NCBI RefSeq assembly: GCF_003991565.1
Contig: NZ_CP032819.1
Span: forward strand, 1,426,001 to 1,490,000
Direction: 5' to 3'
From: Butyricimonas faecalis
GTDB lineage: Bacteria; Bacteroidota; Bacteroidia; Bacteroidales; Marinifilaceae
Length of the DNA stretch: 64,000 nt
A program made the translations under genes and the position numbers. Under the pieces are notes generated by a model. That model was not told the DNA's origin, did no database searches, and saw only the letters and a list, made by a program, of their open reading frames with translations. This document shows positions 35,220 to 44,681 of this stretch, piece after piece (the stretch's first letter is position 1; each line of letters starts with the position of its first letter).

Positions 35220-35264
35220 AATATAATTAAGGTTCGAATAATCTTTCCCTCGGATCAGCAAGGA

Positions 35265-35678
35265 TTAATATTTAGGAAAACCGATCTCCTCCCCGTTCTC
35301 TGCAATGTACTCATCCAACGTCTCACAATCCGTGTTCTCGTCTTCTTCGTACGCCATGGAGAGATTATTTACCCGTGCAAACTGATGACAGCTTTTGAAA
35401 TCAGCATATCGTTCCTCAATTTCTTCTTTAAATAACGCAATCCGTTCCGCTTCCGGCATCTCCTCTAATTCCTCCTCATGTTCCTGCAAAATATCCAGAA
35501 TAAATTCTGCCGCCCAACTACCTAATTCTCGTTCCAACACCCAATCAGATGAATGTTCATCCAGTATACGATATATTTCATGCAAGTAGGGAGTATCACC
35601 CCAATCTTCATATAGCTGAATCAGGTCGTCATCCTCCCCATACTCTTCTTTTAGCTTTTCTAACACCTTATTATCCAT
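35265..35678 (-). CDS. Acidic hypothetical protein
   Basis: 137-aa soluble protein, strongly acidic (many Glu and Asp), predicted mostly helical, with an EEYGEDDDLIQLYEDWGDTP opening, a central helix (ELGSWAAEFILDILQEHEE), and the ending ENGEEIGFPKY. No signal peptide, no family recognised. A monocistronic gene with its own terminator. The opening could be a SMI1/KNR4- or immunity-like surface, but nothing in the sequence proves that. Confidence 0.6.
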   Translation of the reverse strand: MDNKVLEKLKEEYGEDDDLIQLYEDWGDTPYLHEIYRILDEHSSDWVLERELGSWAAEFILDILQEHEEELEEMPEAERIALFKEEIEERYADFKSCHQFARVNNLSMAYEEDENTDCETLDEYIAENGEEIGFPKY

Positions 35679-35740
35679 GTTTCTTGATTTATTGTATTCG
35701 ACGGCTAAATTAAGAAAAAAATATGAATATCACATCGTGA

Positions 35741-35932
35741 AATACACGTAACCTCTCAAATCATTCGCTCTACACTTCATGTAATTACATTCTGCAAGAT
35801 GAAGTAATTGAGGAAAAATGCCACACTTGCAAATTCTCGTTAAAAGCCGAAGAACGTATGAAATATTTCTGTAACTTTGAATGCGGCATAATTCTCCACG
35901 AGAAAGCCGACGTGCGATTTTTATTAGTTTAG
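35741..35932 (+). other. Open frame for a Cys4 zinc-finger-like peptide without a start codon
   Basis: After a TGA at 35738 the frame stays open to the TAG at 35930-35932 and encodes EEKCHTCKFSLKAEERM, then KYFCNFECGIILHE. The spacing C-x2-C-x14-C-x3-C resembles treble-clef/TRASH-like zinc fingers. No ATG precedes the first Cys pair; the only ATG is after it. It may be a relic of a zinc-finger gene or use a non-standard start (CTG at 35791). Confidence 0.4.
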
Positions 35933-35950
35933 TTTAAAACACACATTAAT

Positions 35951-37111
35951 TTGAATATCATGATGAAGAATTTATTACTCATTCTTTGCTTTCTTCCCAT
36001 GTGGGCATTAGCTCAGGAAGAAGATCAAAGCAAATACATGGTTGGAGCCGTACCGGAAGTAAACGGAAAAGTTGTTTTTTCACAGGAAATTAATGCCCCC
36101 AACCTTTCTAAGGATCAAATTTTTGATGCCATCCTCGCATGGGCAAACACTCGTTTCAAAACAGATAAAGGGAACTGGGGGATGGTTGCCTATTCGAACA
36201 AGGAAGAGGGACAAATTGCCTGCTATGGAAACGAATACATTGTTTTCGCTGATAAAACATTCTCTTTAGACCGGGCAAAAATAAACTACCGGATGAATTT
36301 TATTTGCACGCCCGGAAAATGCAACGTGGAAGTTACCAATATCACCTACCTCTACCCGGAAGATAGCCGGGAACGACTGGCAGCCGAAGAATGGATCACG
36401 GATAAACAGGCAATGAATAAAGATCAAACCAAACTGATCAACCGGATTGCCAAATTTAGAATCAAAACCATTGATCTCGTAGAAAGTCTAAACGAAGGAG
36501 CACTAAAAAGCCTCGGCGTCCAAAATGCCCCCGTAACCACAACGACCCAACAAGTTACTCCCGTGCAAACCGTGGCCTCCATATCTGCCACCCCGGGAGA
36601 TGCTTTACAAGGATACAAGCGTATCGCTCCTGATAAGATTCCGGGAAATATTATCAAAATGTTGTCCGAGGACTGGATGTTAATCACGGCAGGGGACGAT
36701 AAACAATTCAATCCAATGACAGCCAGTTGGGGCGGTCTTGGTTACTTGTACAACAAACCGGTGACCTTCTGTTTTGTCAGCCCCGCACGCTATACTTATG
36801 ACATCATGGATAAAGGAGATACCTACACATTAACTTTCTACACGGAAACTTACCGGGAAGCTTTGAATTACTGCGGACATAATTCCGGTAAGAACAAGGA
36901 TAAGGTAAAAGAGGCCGGGTTAACCCCGATCACCACTCCTTCCGGTAGCAAGGCGTTCTCAGAAGCGTGGATGATTATCGAGTGCCGCAAAATGATTTCT
37001 CAAACCATCAACATTGACGGAATTTCTGACCCGGAACTAAGGAAACAATGGGCCGGTAAAGCCATGCACAAAATGTTTATCGGAGAGATTTTGAATGTAT
37101 GGGTAAAATAA
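35951..37111 (+). CDS. Secreted DUF4468 / flavin-reductase-like fusion
   Basis: 386-aa exported protein. A Sec signal (LLLILCFLPMWALAQ, cut near residue 22) is followed by a DUF4468 TBP-like-fold domain (residues ~35-165: VVFSQEINAPNLSKDQIFDA, QIACYGNEYIVF), then a Thr/Gln/Val-rich linker (~193-212). Residues ~225-386 form a flavin reductase-like FMN-binding barrel: MLSEDWMLITAGDDKQFNPM, TASWGGLGYL, VTFCFVSPARYTYDIM. The two domains are usually separate; DUF4468 is periplasmic and flavin reductases are cytosolic. Start: ATG at 35951 or the second/third codon. Confidence 0.75.
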   Translation: MNIMMKNLLLILCFLPMWALAQEEDQSKYMVGAVPEVNGKVVFSQEINAPNLSKDQIFDAILAWANTRFKTDKGNWGMVAYSNKEEGQIACYGNEYIVFADKTFSLDRAKINYRMNFICTPGKCNVEVTNITYLYPEDSRERLAAEEWITDKQAMNKDQTKLINRIAKFRIKTIDLVESLNEGALKSLGVQNAPVTTTTQQVTPVQTVASISATPGDALQGYKRIAPDKIPGNIIKMLSEDWMLITAGDDKQFNPMTASWGGLGYLYNKPVTFCFVSPARYTYDIMDKGDTYTLTFYTETYREALNYCGHNSGKNKDKVKEAGLTPITTPSGSKAFSEAWMIIECRKMISQTINIDGISDPELRKQWAGKAMHKMFIGEILNVWVK

Positions 37112-37159
37112 TTCATTATTGAGAGGAGTTTAAAATCAATAATAACCAAGTAAATTTAT

Positions 37160-37204
37160 AAAGCAGGAGCCATTACTACAATCGGTCATGGCCTACCCTG
37201 CTTT
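37160..37204. terminator. Bidirectional terminator
   Basis: AAAGCAGG (37160-37167) / CCTGCTTT (37197-37204) with an inner GCCAT/ATGGC stem, between convergent genes. Confidence 0.8.
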
Positions 37205-37214
37205 ATTGATATTA

Positions 37215-37598
37215 CTATTCTCCCGGATGAAAGTTTCGTGTAAACAAACCGATCCGGTTTCCCTCACTATCTAGAAAGTAAGCAAAATAATCTTTTGCTC
37301 CCTCATAAGTTTCACAAGGTTCCGTGACGATTTTTCCCCCTGCTTCCCTCACCAGTGCTAAAGATTCATCCATATTTTCCGTGTAAAATGAGATTGTAAT
37401 ACTATTGGAAGTTGGCTGATATCCTTTCAAACTAAAAATACAACCGACCGGGTGTTGATTACCAAAAGAAATAAAAGCCATTTTCTCTTCCCCGTATTCG
37501 ACAATCTCCAGTTTCTCTCCGAAAACTGTCCCATAAAACAGAACTGCTCTCTCCATATTGACAGCAGGAATCTCAAAAAAAGCTACGAATGTTTTCAT
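37215..37598 (-). CDS. VOC-family (glyoxalase-like) protein
   Basis: 127-aa vicinal-oxygen-chelate fold protein: two beta-alpha-beta units, opening FVAFFEIPAVNMERAVLFYGTVFG and ending YFAYFLDSEGNRIGLFT. Acts on or binds small molecules; metal ligands are weakly conserved (possible Glu in FFEIP and His/Glu elsewhere), so it may not be a glyoxalase. It sits downstream of the AraC/LytTR pair on the same strand with a 105-bp gap, perhaps cotranscribed. Substrate unknown. Confidence 0.78.
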   Translation of the reverse strand: MKTFVAFFEIPAVNMERAVLFYGTVFGEKLEIVEYGEEKMAFISFGNQHPVGCIFSLKGYQPTSNSITISFYTENMDESLALVREAGGKIVTEPCETYEGAKDYFAYFLDSEGNRIGLFTRNFHPGE

Positions 37599-37703
37599 GT
37601 TGCATTTATTTTATTGATTAACACAACAAAAGTACTTTCTCATCACCCTTCAATTATTGGAAAAAAGAGACATTCTCTGTTCTGATAAAACCCTCATTTC
37701 ATT

Positions 37704-38537
37704 CTATTCACCTAGAAACCATTCAACACTCTCGGCATCCTCGGAAAAACACATCAATTGAAAAAGAGTTGACGAAGTATAGCCGGTCAAAGTCTTAATT
37801 TCATTTGCCAGATGAGCGGCATCGTAATACCCGGTATGAAAAGCCAAAGTTGCCAAATCAGCCTCCGGCATTCGATTTCGAAACTCCACGGTATGTAGAA
37901 AACGAATCACTCGTAAGTACTGTTTCGGCATTAATCCTACGTTAGCCGCGAACACCCGTTCAAATTGCTTTTTGCTCAAACAAGCATAGCCTGCCAGTTG
38001 ATCCACATTGAGCATCCCACGACGCCGCAATAAACGAGTCATGACCATCCGCATCCGGTTATTCTCAAATTCATTTCTTCGCTGCAAACGATCTAACAAA
38101 AATGTTTCCAAATCATCAACCCGTTCGTCAAAACTAGAATGATTCATCATTCGCTCCTCTATATCCTTTCCCTCTCTTCCCAACACCTCTTCCAGAGAAA
38201 CATAGCGGTTTGTCAGCTCGTTCAGCGGTAAATGCAAAATATCACGTACTCCCACAGGAGTAAACACGACCGACATTAATCCCACCCTACCCGTGGGTAA
38301 AATATCTATAAATTCGGTTCGCTGCCCGTAAAGTGTTGCCCGTGGATGAGATTCTTCTCCATCAGACAGAATAAGTTTGTACGAATCCCTATAATAAAAA
38401 ACAATTTCCATGAATCCCTGCGGTGTAAGGCGATGCGGCTCGCACGATGGACTCACATCCTCCAGATCCAGCATCCAATAATATTGGACATACCCGGACA
38501 ACTCCCGACAAGGCTGTCTGTATTGATATTTACTCAT
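37704..38537 (-). CDS. AraC-family transcriptional regulator with DUF6597 sensor domain
   Basis: 277-aa regulator. Residues 1-140 form the DUF6597 cupin-like sensor (QPCRELSGYVQYYWMLDLED, LTPQGFMEIVFYY, PVGVRDILHLP). Residues ~155-260 are the AraC HTH pair (LDRLQRRNEF... GMLNVDQLAGYACLSKKQF, then MPKQYLRVIRFLHTV and DAAHLANEIKTLTG). It overlaps the LytTR gene by 8 bp, so the two are translated together and probably regulate one response. Ligand unknown. Confidence 0.88.
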   Translation of the reverse strand: MSKYQYRQPCRELSGYVQYYWMLDLEDVSPSCEPHRLTPQGFMEIVFYYRDSYKLILSDGEESHPRATLYGQRTEFIDILPTGRVGLMSVVFTPVGVRDILHLPLNELTNRYVSLEEVLGREGKDIEERMMNHSSFDERVDDLETFLLDRLQRRNEFENNRMRMVMTRLLRRRGMLNVDQLAGYACLSKKQFERVFAANVGLMPKQYLRVIRFLHTVEFRNRMPEADLATLAFHTGYYDAAHLANEIKTLTGYTSSTLFQLMCFSEDAESVEWFLGE

Positions 38538-39384
38538 TCGAAGAGGAATAACACATGAACCAGCGTGTCACCTTCTCACTGTAAGTCTTTGAAATCGGGA
38601 TATCGGGGACCTTTTCAACTCCGAATTCCAAATAAACTCCATCTTTCTCTCGACGAATCACCTTAACATGCTCGAAATTCACCATATAGGAACGATGGCA
38701 TCTCAATACATTCGTTCCTTCAAATGTTTCTTCCATTACCTTCAGAGTATTACGTAACATGAATTTTGTTACCACTCCTTTATTTAGATACCAAATCCGC
38801 ACGTAATTATCCGCGGACTCTATATAAAGCAAATTCGAATGTTTAATAGATAAGCGCAATTCACCTTTCTCATCCCGAAAAGAAATAACATTCGCACCTC
38901 CTGCATCTCCCTTCATCTCTCCAAGCATCTGCAATTTTTGCTCCTTATCCCGCCAAGAGAAATAAAGCATTAAAATAGCGTAAGGCAATAAAAGGATTAG
39001 TGACGTGTTTTCTGAAGCCTCCCAAAAAGTTTCCATCACCTCCCTCTCTGGTCGTAAAACACAAGAGTAGACCGTGTAAAAAGTCGATAAAAAAAAGATT
39101 TCCAACACAATCCAGATCCCGTACTCTATGCAATTGAGAGCATGCTTCTTCGTGTAAAAATACATGATTACACGACTGATAGCAACGGTAAGTAATCCGG
39201 TAAGAATTACCAAACTCGAAAAAAGGAAAAATTTAAATTCCGATACCGGATACCAAGTCAAAGAACTGAAAGGCTTGTAGATATTGATAAAGATTAGATC
39301 AAAAAAAGCCGTGAATAATACCAAGCGTATTAAATTTGATTTCTCGTAATAGTAATCTGGTATTTTTCGGGTCAGCACATTCAT
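38530..39384 (-). CDS. Membrane-anchored LytTR transcriptional regulator
   Basis: 284-aa protein with about four N-terminal transmembrane helices (to residue ~150) and a C-terminal LytTR DNA-binding domain (~165-275): GELRLSIKHSNLLYIESADN, YVRIWY, LKVMEETFEGTNVLRCHRSY and MVNF. There is no response-regulator receiver domain; the membrane part is likely the sensor. LytTR domains bind direct repeats about 21 bp apart; such repeats lie in the upstream region (39443-39492), so autoregulation is plausible. Confidence 0.88.
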   Translation of the reverse strand: MNVLTRKIPDYYYEKSNLIRLVLFTAFFDLIFINIYKPFSSLTWYPVSEFKFFLFSSLVILTGLLTVAISRVIMYFYTKKHALNCIEYGIWIVLEIFFLSTFYTVYSCVLRPEREVMETFWEASENTSLILLLPYAILMLYFSWRDKEQKLQMLGEMKGDAGGANVISFRDEKGELRLSIKHSNLLYIESADNYVRIWYLNKGVVTKFMLRNTLKVMEETFEGTNVLRCHRSYMVNFEHVKVIRREKDGVYLEFGVEKVPDIPISKTYSEKVTRWFMCYSSSNE

Positions 39385-39411
39385 TTCTCACTAATTTTTA
39401 TATATTTCAAA

Positions 39412-39419
39412 CAAAGATA
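39412..39419 (-). promoter_or_regulatory. -7 element of the LytTR/AraC operon
   Basis: TATCTTTG on the minus strand (CAAAGATA on plus), 28 bp upstream of the LytTR ATG. Immediately upstream are the 20-bp direct repeats. Confidence 0.6.
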
Positions 39420-39442
39420 CATTTTTCCCGTAAAAAAATTCA

Positions 39443-39492
39443 CCCCTAAAGAGCAAATTTCGTCCCTAAATATGAGATTCTGTCCCTTTAGG
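39443..39492 (-). promoter_or_regulatory. Three 20-bp direct repeats, candidate LytTR operator
   Basis: On the minus strand three consecutive repeats start GGGACAGAAT, GGGACGAAAT and GGGGTGAATT, 20 bp apart, and the first two end in TTTA. On the plus strand they show as CCCTAAA-like words at 39443, 39463 and 39483. Position between divergent genes and periodicity fit a LytTR target. Confidence 0.55.
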
Positions 39493-39566
39493 CTACAGTA
39501 GACACCATTAATTTTGAAAACAAGAATTTGTGGCGTTTGTTTGTATTAAAATTAATCGCAAGAGTT

Positions 39567-40727
39567 ATGGATATCTCAACTAGAACAAAACAATTAAAGG
39601 CTATTTTTTCTTATGATAAGAAAATTATCCTGGAAGATCAACCCCTGGAAATTCGTCCGTACCATTTTATCCAAGACATGGGAATTAAAGAAATAGAACA
39701 ATTTCAGCAACTGATCCCGACAAGCGAATTTTGTTCTATCCCTGACAATAGCATTCAAGAGAATAAAAACTTTTCATATACCATATTCACACCTAAAGGA
39801 TCACGAAAAACAAACCAAGCCATCCTGTTATTGCACGGGCTGAACGAGCGTAACTGGGACAAATACCTCACTTGGGCTGAATATTTATCCTCAGCCACGG
39901 GCAAGGCCGTTATTTTGTTCCCGATAGCTTTCCACATGAACCGCACTCCCTGTAACTGGTATAATCCGAGAGCCCTTATGTCTTGGGTGGCACGACGTAA
40001 ACAAGAAGTAAAGCACCTGGATAACTCCACGTTTGTCAACGTGGCATTAAGCTATCGTCTATCGGACACCCCTTTACGCTTTTACATATCCGGAAAAGAA
40101 TCTATGTTCAATCTATGGCAGCTATTCCGAGAAATAAAAAACGGACAGCATCCACTGTTTGAAAAGGAGTCATCCATAAATATTTTCGCATACTCCATCG
40201 GCGCCTTTCTGTCACAGATTCTGATGATTGCCAATCCGGAACATTTATTGGATGACTGTAAACTATTCCTCTTCTGCGGAGGTTCCATATTCAGTCAAAT
40301 GGACGGAAGCGCCCGAGATATTATGGATCAAGAGGCGTATCGAAGAGTTAAAGACTATTTTCTGAATGATTTCATGACAAAAAATGATGGACATCGCATG
40401 CTCCCCGTTTTATATGAAGAAGATTTCATGGAAAAAGCATTTAAAGCCATGATACGACCCGAGATTATGAAAAATTACAGGGAATCATTTTTCGAACAAA
40501 TTCAAGACCGTATACGGATTGTCACGCTCAAAAAGGATACCGTAATGCCAACACAAGGAGTTATTCAAGCTCTAGGTCCTAAATGTGTTGACACCATATT
40601 GGAAGAATTGGATTTTCCATACGAATATTCTCATCAAAATCCCTTTCCAACCAACACGGGAGCGACGCCCAAAATGCTTTATCAATCTTTTACAGATATA
40701 TTCAATAGAGTTGCTGATTTTTTGTAA
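39567..40727 (+). CDS. DUF6051-like alpha/beta-hydrolase
   Basis: 386-aa protein with an alpha/beta-hydrolase core: oxyanion-type strand AILLLHGLNERNWDKYLTWA (about residues 85-105), then GKAVILFPIAFHMNR and the nucleophile-elbow-like INIFAYSIGAFLSQILM (S in A-Y-S-I-G). A catalytic His may be H388-region SHQNPF. It resembles the DUF6051 family of Bacteroidota; the substrate is unknown. The ATG at 39567 is used; an upstream TTG (39528) would add 13 codons inside likely promoter sequence. Divergent from the LytTR/AraC pair, so a possible target. Confidence 0.6.
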   Translation: MDISTRTKQLKAIFSYDKKIILEDQPLEIRPYHFIQDMGIKEIEQFQQLIPTSEFCSIPDNSIQENKNFSYTIFTPKGSRKTNQAILLLHGLNERNWDKYLTWAEYLSSATGKAVILFPIAFHMNRTPCNWYNPRALMSWVARRKQEVKHLDNSTFVNVALSYRLSDTPLRFYISGKESMFNLWQLFREIKNGQHPLFEKESSINIFAYSIGAFLSQILMIANPEHLLDDCKLFLFCGGSIFSQMDGSARDIMDQEAYRRVKDYFLNDFMTKNDGHRMLPVLYEEDFMEKAFKAMIRPEIMKNYRESFFEQIQDRIRIVTLKKDTVMPTQGVIQALGPKCVDTILEELDFPYEYSHQNPFPTNTGATPKMLYQSFTDIFNRVADFL

Positions 40728-40747
40728 AGATACTACTATATCATAAA

Positions 40748-41620
40748 TCACTCGATTGACCCACCTACAATGTCCATCAACTCGGCCGTAATATTCTGTT
40801 GTCTCAACTTGTTATATTCCAGTTGCAAATTTTTCAACAACTTAATAGCGTTATCATTTGCCATTTGCATAGACAAAATACGAGAAGCTTGTTCAGATGT
40901 CTGATTTTCCAGTAGGTACCTGTACATCGTGGAATGAATAACCAACGGATAGATCGTCTCCAATATCTTTTCACAATCCGGCTCGTAAATGTACACTTTA
41001 TTCCGCTCTTTATCGGAAAGGGCTTTTGTTTCCCGAGGAATCCACGGAAGCAGCTGCTCCCGACTGATGATCTGTGTTCCCATGCTCTTGTAATGAGCGT
41101 AAATCACTTCTACCCGATCGACATCCTTCTTCAAAAAACTACGAATTAATTCATCAGCCAATGTCGTTGCACCTTCTGCATATTGCTTTTTCTCGAAAAG
41201 ATCAGGAATCGGCATAACCTCCACTCCTTTTGTCTGCTTTATATCATTCACGAGTTTTCTTCCCACGGGATAAACGAAAATAGGCGATTTAACCTTACCA
41301 TCATACTCCTTTAATGTTTCCAATAATTTCTTGTACAATAGTAGGTTAAAAGCACCACACAATCCCTCGTCTGCAGCAAACATAACAATCGCAACTCGTT
41401 GAAGCGGACGATTTTGACTCAACGGGGACTGATAATCATTAATTTCACTGGCGATGTGATCCAGTATATTTTGCAACTGTTCCATGTAAGGGCGGGCGTG
41501 ATTCAAGGCATTCTCAGATTTCCTTAACCGGGCAGAAGAGATCATCTTCATGGCTCCGGTGATCTTTTGAGATGAATGCACCGAATTTATCCTTCCTTTC
41601 AATTCACGTGTTGATGGCAT
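40748..41620 (-). CDS. atpG: ATP synthase F1 subunit gamma
   Basis: 290-aa rotor shaft subunit. The N-terminal helix (LKGRINSVHSSQKITGAMKM) and C-terminal helix (SIQMANDNAIKLLKNLQLEYNKLRQQNIT with I-T-A-E-L-M-D-I-V-G-G) form the coiled coil that turns inside the alpha/beta ring. Last gene of the operon, 17 bp after atpA. Length is typical. Confidence 0.95.
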   Translation of the reverse strand: MPSTRELKGRINSVHSSQKITGAMKMISSARLRKSENALNHARPYMEQLQNILDHIASEINDYQSPLSQNRPLQRVAIVMFAADEGLCGAFNLLLYKKLLETLKEYDGKVKSPIFVYPVGRKLVNDIKQTKGVEVMPIPDLFEKKQYAEGATTLADELIRSFLKKDVDRVEVIYAHYKSMGTQIISREQLLPWIPRETKALSDKERNKVYIYEPDCEKILETIYPLVIHSTMYRYLLENQTSEQASRILSMQMANDNAIKLLKNLQLEYNKLRQQNITAELMDIVGGSIE

Positions 41621-41637
41621 AATTTTTACTTTATAAA

Positions 41638-43212
41638 CTAATTAAAGGTCTGTCCCACTTCCATGGCCACCTCTTCTAATAATTTAGATACATTTTCATC
41701 CAAAACCCCTTCCCGCAAGGGCTCCAAAATCTCTTTCTGGTATTTGGAACGCAATATCTCCAAGAACATTTTCTCAAACTCGGCTACATGCTTCAATTCC
41801 ACGTTACGCAACAGCCCTTGCGTGCCGCAATAAATCACGGCTATCTCCTCCTCCACGGGCATCGGTGCATGTTGAGGCTGAATCAACAATTGAGCATTCT
41901 TACGTCCTTTATCGATCACCATTTCTGTCACAGAATCCATGTCTCCTCCAAATTTAGAGAAAGCCTCCAATTCCCGGTATTGAGCTTGGTCGATCTTTAA
42001 TGTTCCGGCAATCTTCTTCATGGCTTTCACCTGGGCATTACCACCGACACGAGATACCGAAATACCCACGTTAATGGCGGGACGTACCCCTTCGTTAAAC
42101 AATCCGGCCTCCAGGAAAATCTGCCCATCCGTAATGGAAATAACATTTGTCGGGATATACGCTGACACGTCTCCCGCCTGCGTCTCGATAATTGGCAATG
42201 CAGTTAATGAACCACCTCCCTTAGCCATGGGTTTCAAGGCCTCCGGCAAGTCATTCATCGCCTGAGCCATCTCATCACTGGATATCATCCGAGCTGCTCG
42301 TTCCAACAAACGAGAATGTAAATAGAATATATCTCCCGGATAAGCCTCACGCCCGGAAGGACGACGTAAAATCAAAGAAATCTCACGATAAGCCACTGCC
42401 TGTTTGGAAAGATCATCATACACAACTAATGCATGGCGGCCACTGTCCCGAAAATACTCTCCGATTGTCGCTCCCGCAAAGGGGGCATAGTAACGCATGG
42501 CAGCCGAATCGGAAGCGTTTGCCGCAACAACAATCGTGTACTGCATCGCACCTCGCTCCTGCAACGTGTTCACCAACATGGCTACTGATGATGCTTTCTG
42601 CCCGATAGCCACGTAAATGCAATAAATCGGATCACCGTTATCGAAATTTCTTTTCTGGTTCAAGATCGTATCCACGGCAATAGAGGTCTTTCCGGTCTGA
42701 CGGTCTCCAATAATCAACTCGCGTTGTCCCCGTCCGATCGGCACCATGGAATCGATCGCCTTGATCCCTGTCTGTAACGGTTCCTTCACCGGCTGACGAT
42801 AGATTACTCCCGGAGCCTTACGTTCCAACGGCAACTGGAGCAATTCTCCTTCAACAGGTCCGGCGCCATCGATAGGCTCTCCCAATGTGTTGACCACCCG
42901 TCCGAGCAATCCCTCCCCCACTTTTATGGAAGCAATACTTCCCGTACGTTTTACCGTGTAATTTTCCTTCACCCGATCACCGGCATTCATCAAAATCACT
43001 CCCACATTATCTTCCTCCAAGTTCATCGCAACTCCACGAACCCCGTTCTCAAATTCCAGCAACTCGTTAGCCTGCACGTTATCCAATCCGAACACGTGGG
43101 CCACCCCGTCACCAACCTCCATTACAGTTCCCACCTCTTCGAAAGCCATCTTCGTATCGACCTCCTTGAGTTGCATTTCTAAAATATCTGATATTTCATT
43201 CGCTTTCAACAT
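41638..43212 (-). CDS. atpA: ATP synthase F1 subunit alpha
   Basis: 524-aa non-catalytic nucleotide-binding subunit. Walker A GDRQTGKT at residues 169-176; the signature [14 protein letters not shown] follows the family pattern. With beta it forms the alpha3beta3 head. Between it and atpH (84 bp) lies an A+T-rich element, unusual inside this operon. Confidence 0.97.
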   Translation of the reverse strand: MLKANEISDILEMQLKEVDTKMAFEEVGTVMEVGDGVAHVFGLDNVQANELLEFENGVRGVAMNLEEDNVGVILMNAGDRVKENYTVKRTGSIASIKVGEGLLGRVVNTLGEPIDGAGPVEGELLQLPLERKAPGVIYRQPVKEPLQTGIKAIDSMVPIGRGQRELIIGDRQTGKTSIAVDTILNQKRNFDNGDPIYCIYVAIGQKASSVAMLVNTLQERGAMQYTIVVAANASDSAAMRYYAPFAGATIGEYFRDSGRHALVVYDDLSKQAVAYREISLILRRPSGREAYPGDIFYLHSRLLERAARMISSDEMAQAMNDLPEALKPMAKGGGSLTALPIIETQAGDVSAYIPTNVISITDGQIFLEAGLFNEGVRPAINVGISVSRVGGNAQVKAMKKIAGTLKIDQAQYRELEAFSKFGGDMDSVTEMVIDKGRKNAQLLIQPQHAPMPVEEEIAVIYCGTQGLLRNVELKHVAEFEKMFLEILRSKYQKEILEPLREGVLDENVSKLLEEVAMEVGQTFN

Positions 43213-43214
43213 AA

Positions 43215-43275
43215 TCCTTAATGATTTTAGATTTAATGATTTTAGATTTTAAATTCCAGCCGCACAAGGCTAACT
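43215..43275. repeat. A+T-rich repeat with inverted GC core inside the atp operon
   Basis: Two TTAATGATTTTAGATTT words followed by GCCGCACAAGGCT (43259-43271), the reverse complement of the core at 1785-1797. Occupies the atpH-atpA gap. Confidence 0.7.
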
Positions 43276-43296
43276 TTCTTTTATCCCTCAAAGGAT

Positions 43297-43845
43297 TCAT
43301 TTATAATCTGAAAATCCAAACTGGAGACTCATCTCCTTCAACTCTTTCATCAGCGAGGCATCCAACTGTCGAGGCCCGATCTGCAATATAAAACCTCCGA
43401 TAATCGAGGGATCAACTTTATGGACAAACTCTATTGTCTTATCAGTATGACGCCGCACGAACTCTTTGATTTTATCCATCGTCTCGTCCGACAGCTCCAT
43501 CGCCGTGATGATTTTCACCCGGATAATCCCGTTTGCGGCCCGGTAAATCTTCTGAAACATCAAGCAAATTGACCTGACATACATCTCCCGGTGGTTTCTT
43601 ATCAGCAAACGGATTCCCTTGATGTACGCCTCACCCGGCTCTATCCCAATAGCCGTGGAAAGAAGCATTTCCTTATCCTCGGGTGATAACAACGGATTTA
43701 ACAAAGCTTTCTGCAAGTCGGGATGAGCGATATAATTCTTCTCGAATAATTTCATCTTCTCGTACACTGCATCAGTAGCATTTAACTCCTGCGCGTATCG
43801 AAATACGGCTTTTGCATACCTTCGAGCAATCAATCCTTCGTCCAT
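43297..43845 (-). CDS. atpH: ATP synthase F1 subunit delta
   Basis: 182-aa peripheral-stalk subunit (OSCP-like) linking the head to subunit b. The N-terminal helical domain begins LIARRYAKAVFRYAQEL; the C-terminal beta/alpha domain contains VDPSIIGGFILQIGPRQLDASL, the family signature. 11 bp downstream of atpF. Confidence 0.95.
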   Translation of the reverse strand: MDEGLIARRYAKAVFRYAQELNATDAVYEKMKLFEKNYIAHPDLQKALLNPLLSPEDKEMLLSTAIGIEPGEAYIKGIRLLIRNHREMYVRSICLMFQKIYRAANGIIRVKIITAMELSDETMDKIKEFVRRHTDKTIEFVHKVDPSIIGGFILQIGPRQLDASLMKELKEMSLQFGFSDYK

Positions 43846-43856
43846 ACTCTCTTCCT

Positions 43857-44354
43857 TTATTCTTTATTCTCAAGCTCGTTCAACAACTTACCGATCAGCT
43901 CCATCTGACTCTTATCAGTAGCCAAGTCCTTACGCATCACTTTCTCCGCAATTTGCAAAGACAAAGATGCTACTTGTTTACGCAACTGCAATTCAGCTTC
44001 TCGTTTTGCCTGCTCAATCGACAAGTTGGCTGCCTCCCTCACTTGTTTAGCCTCGTTTTCTGCCGCTTTTCGGGCTTCCACTATCATCTCCCGTTTCAGT
44101 CGTTCCGTCTGCTGCAATACCTCTAATTGTTGCTTACGGGCTTCCGTCAGCAAATTTTTGGCATCCTCTTGTGCCTTTTCCCGCTCTCTCTTGGCCTCCC
44201 GGGCATACTCTACGCCTTTATCGATAAAATCAGCCCGCTCGTCCATCATCCGGACAATAGCCGGCCAGGCGTATTTTGCCAGAATACCGAAAAGAATCAA
44301 AAAGACAACCAGCATCCAAAACACTAATCCGAATTCCGGTGTAAATAATGACAT
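43857..44354 (-). CDS. atpF: ATP synthase F0 subunit b
   Basis: 165-aa peripheral stalk. One N-terminal membrane helix (FGLVFWMLVVFLILFGILA, residues ~8-27) is followed by a long charged coiled-coil (Glu/Lys/Ala-rich to residue ~155). Only one b-type gene is present, as expected for a homodimeric stalk. Confidence 0.95.
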   Translation of the reverse strand: MSLFTPEFGLVFWMLVVFLILFGILAKYAWPAIVRMMDERADFIDKGVEYAREAKREREKAQEDAKNLLTEARKQQLEVLQQTERLKREMIVEARKAAENEAKQVREAANLSIEQAKREAELQLRKQVASLSLQIAEKVMRKDLATDKSQMELIGKLLNELENKE

Positions 44355-44363
44355 AGCTTCTTT

Positions 44364-44681
<318 letters not shown>

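Noticed and set aside
35221..35245. tRNA-like T-loop sequence ggttcgaata
   Set aside because: No acceptor or anticodon stem can be formed around it; no tRNA seen anywhere in the window.
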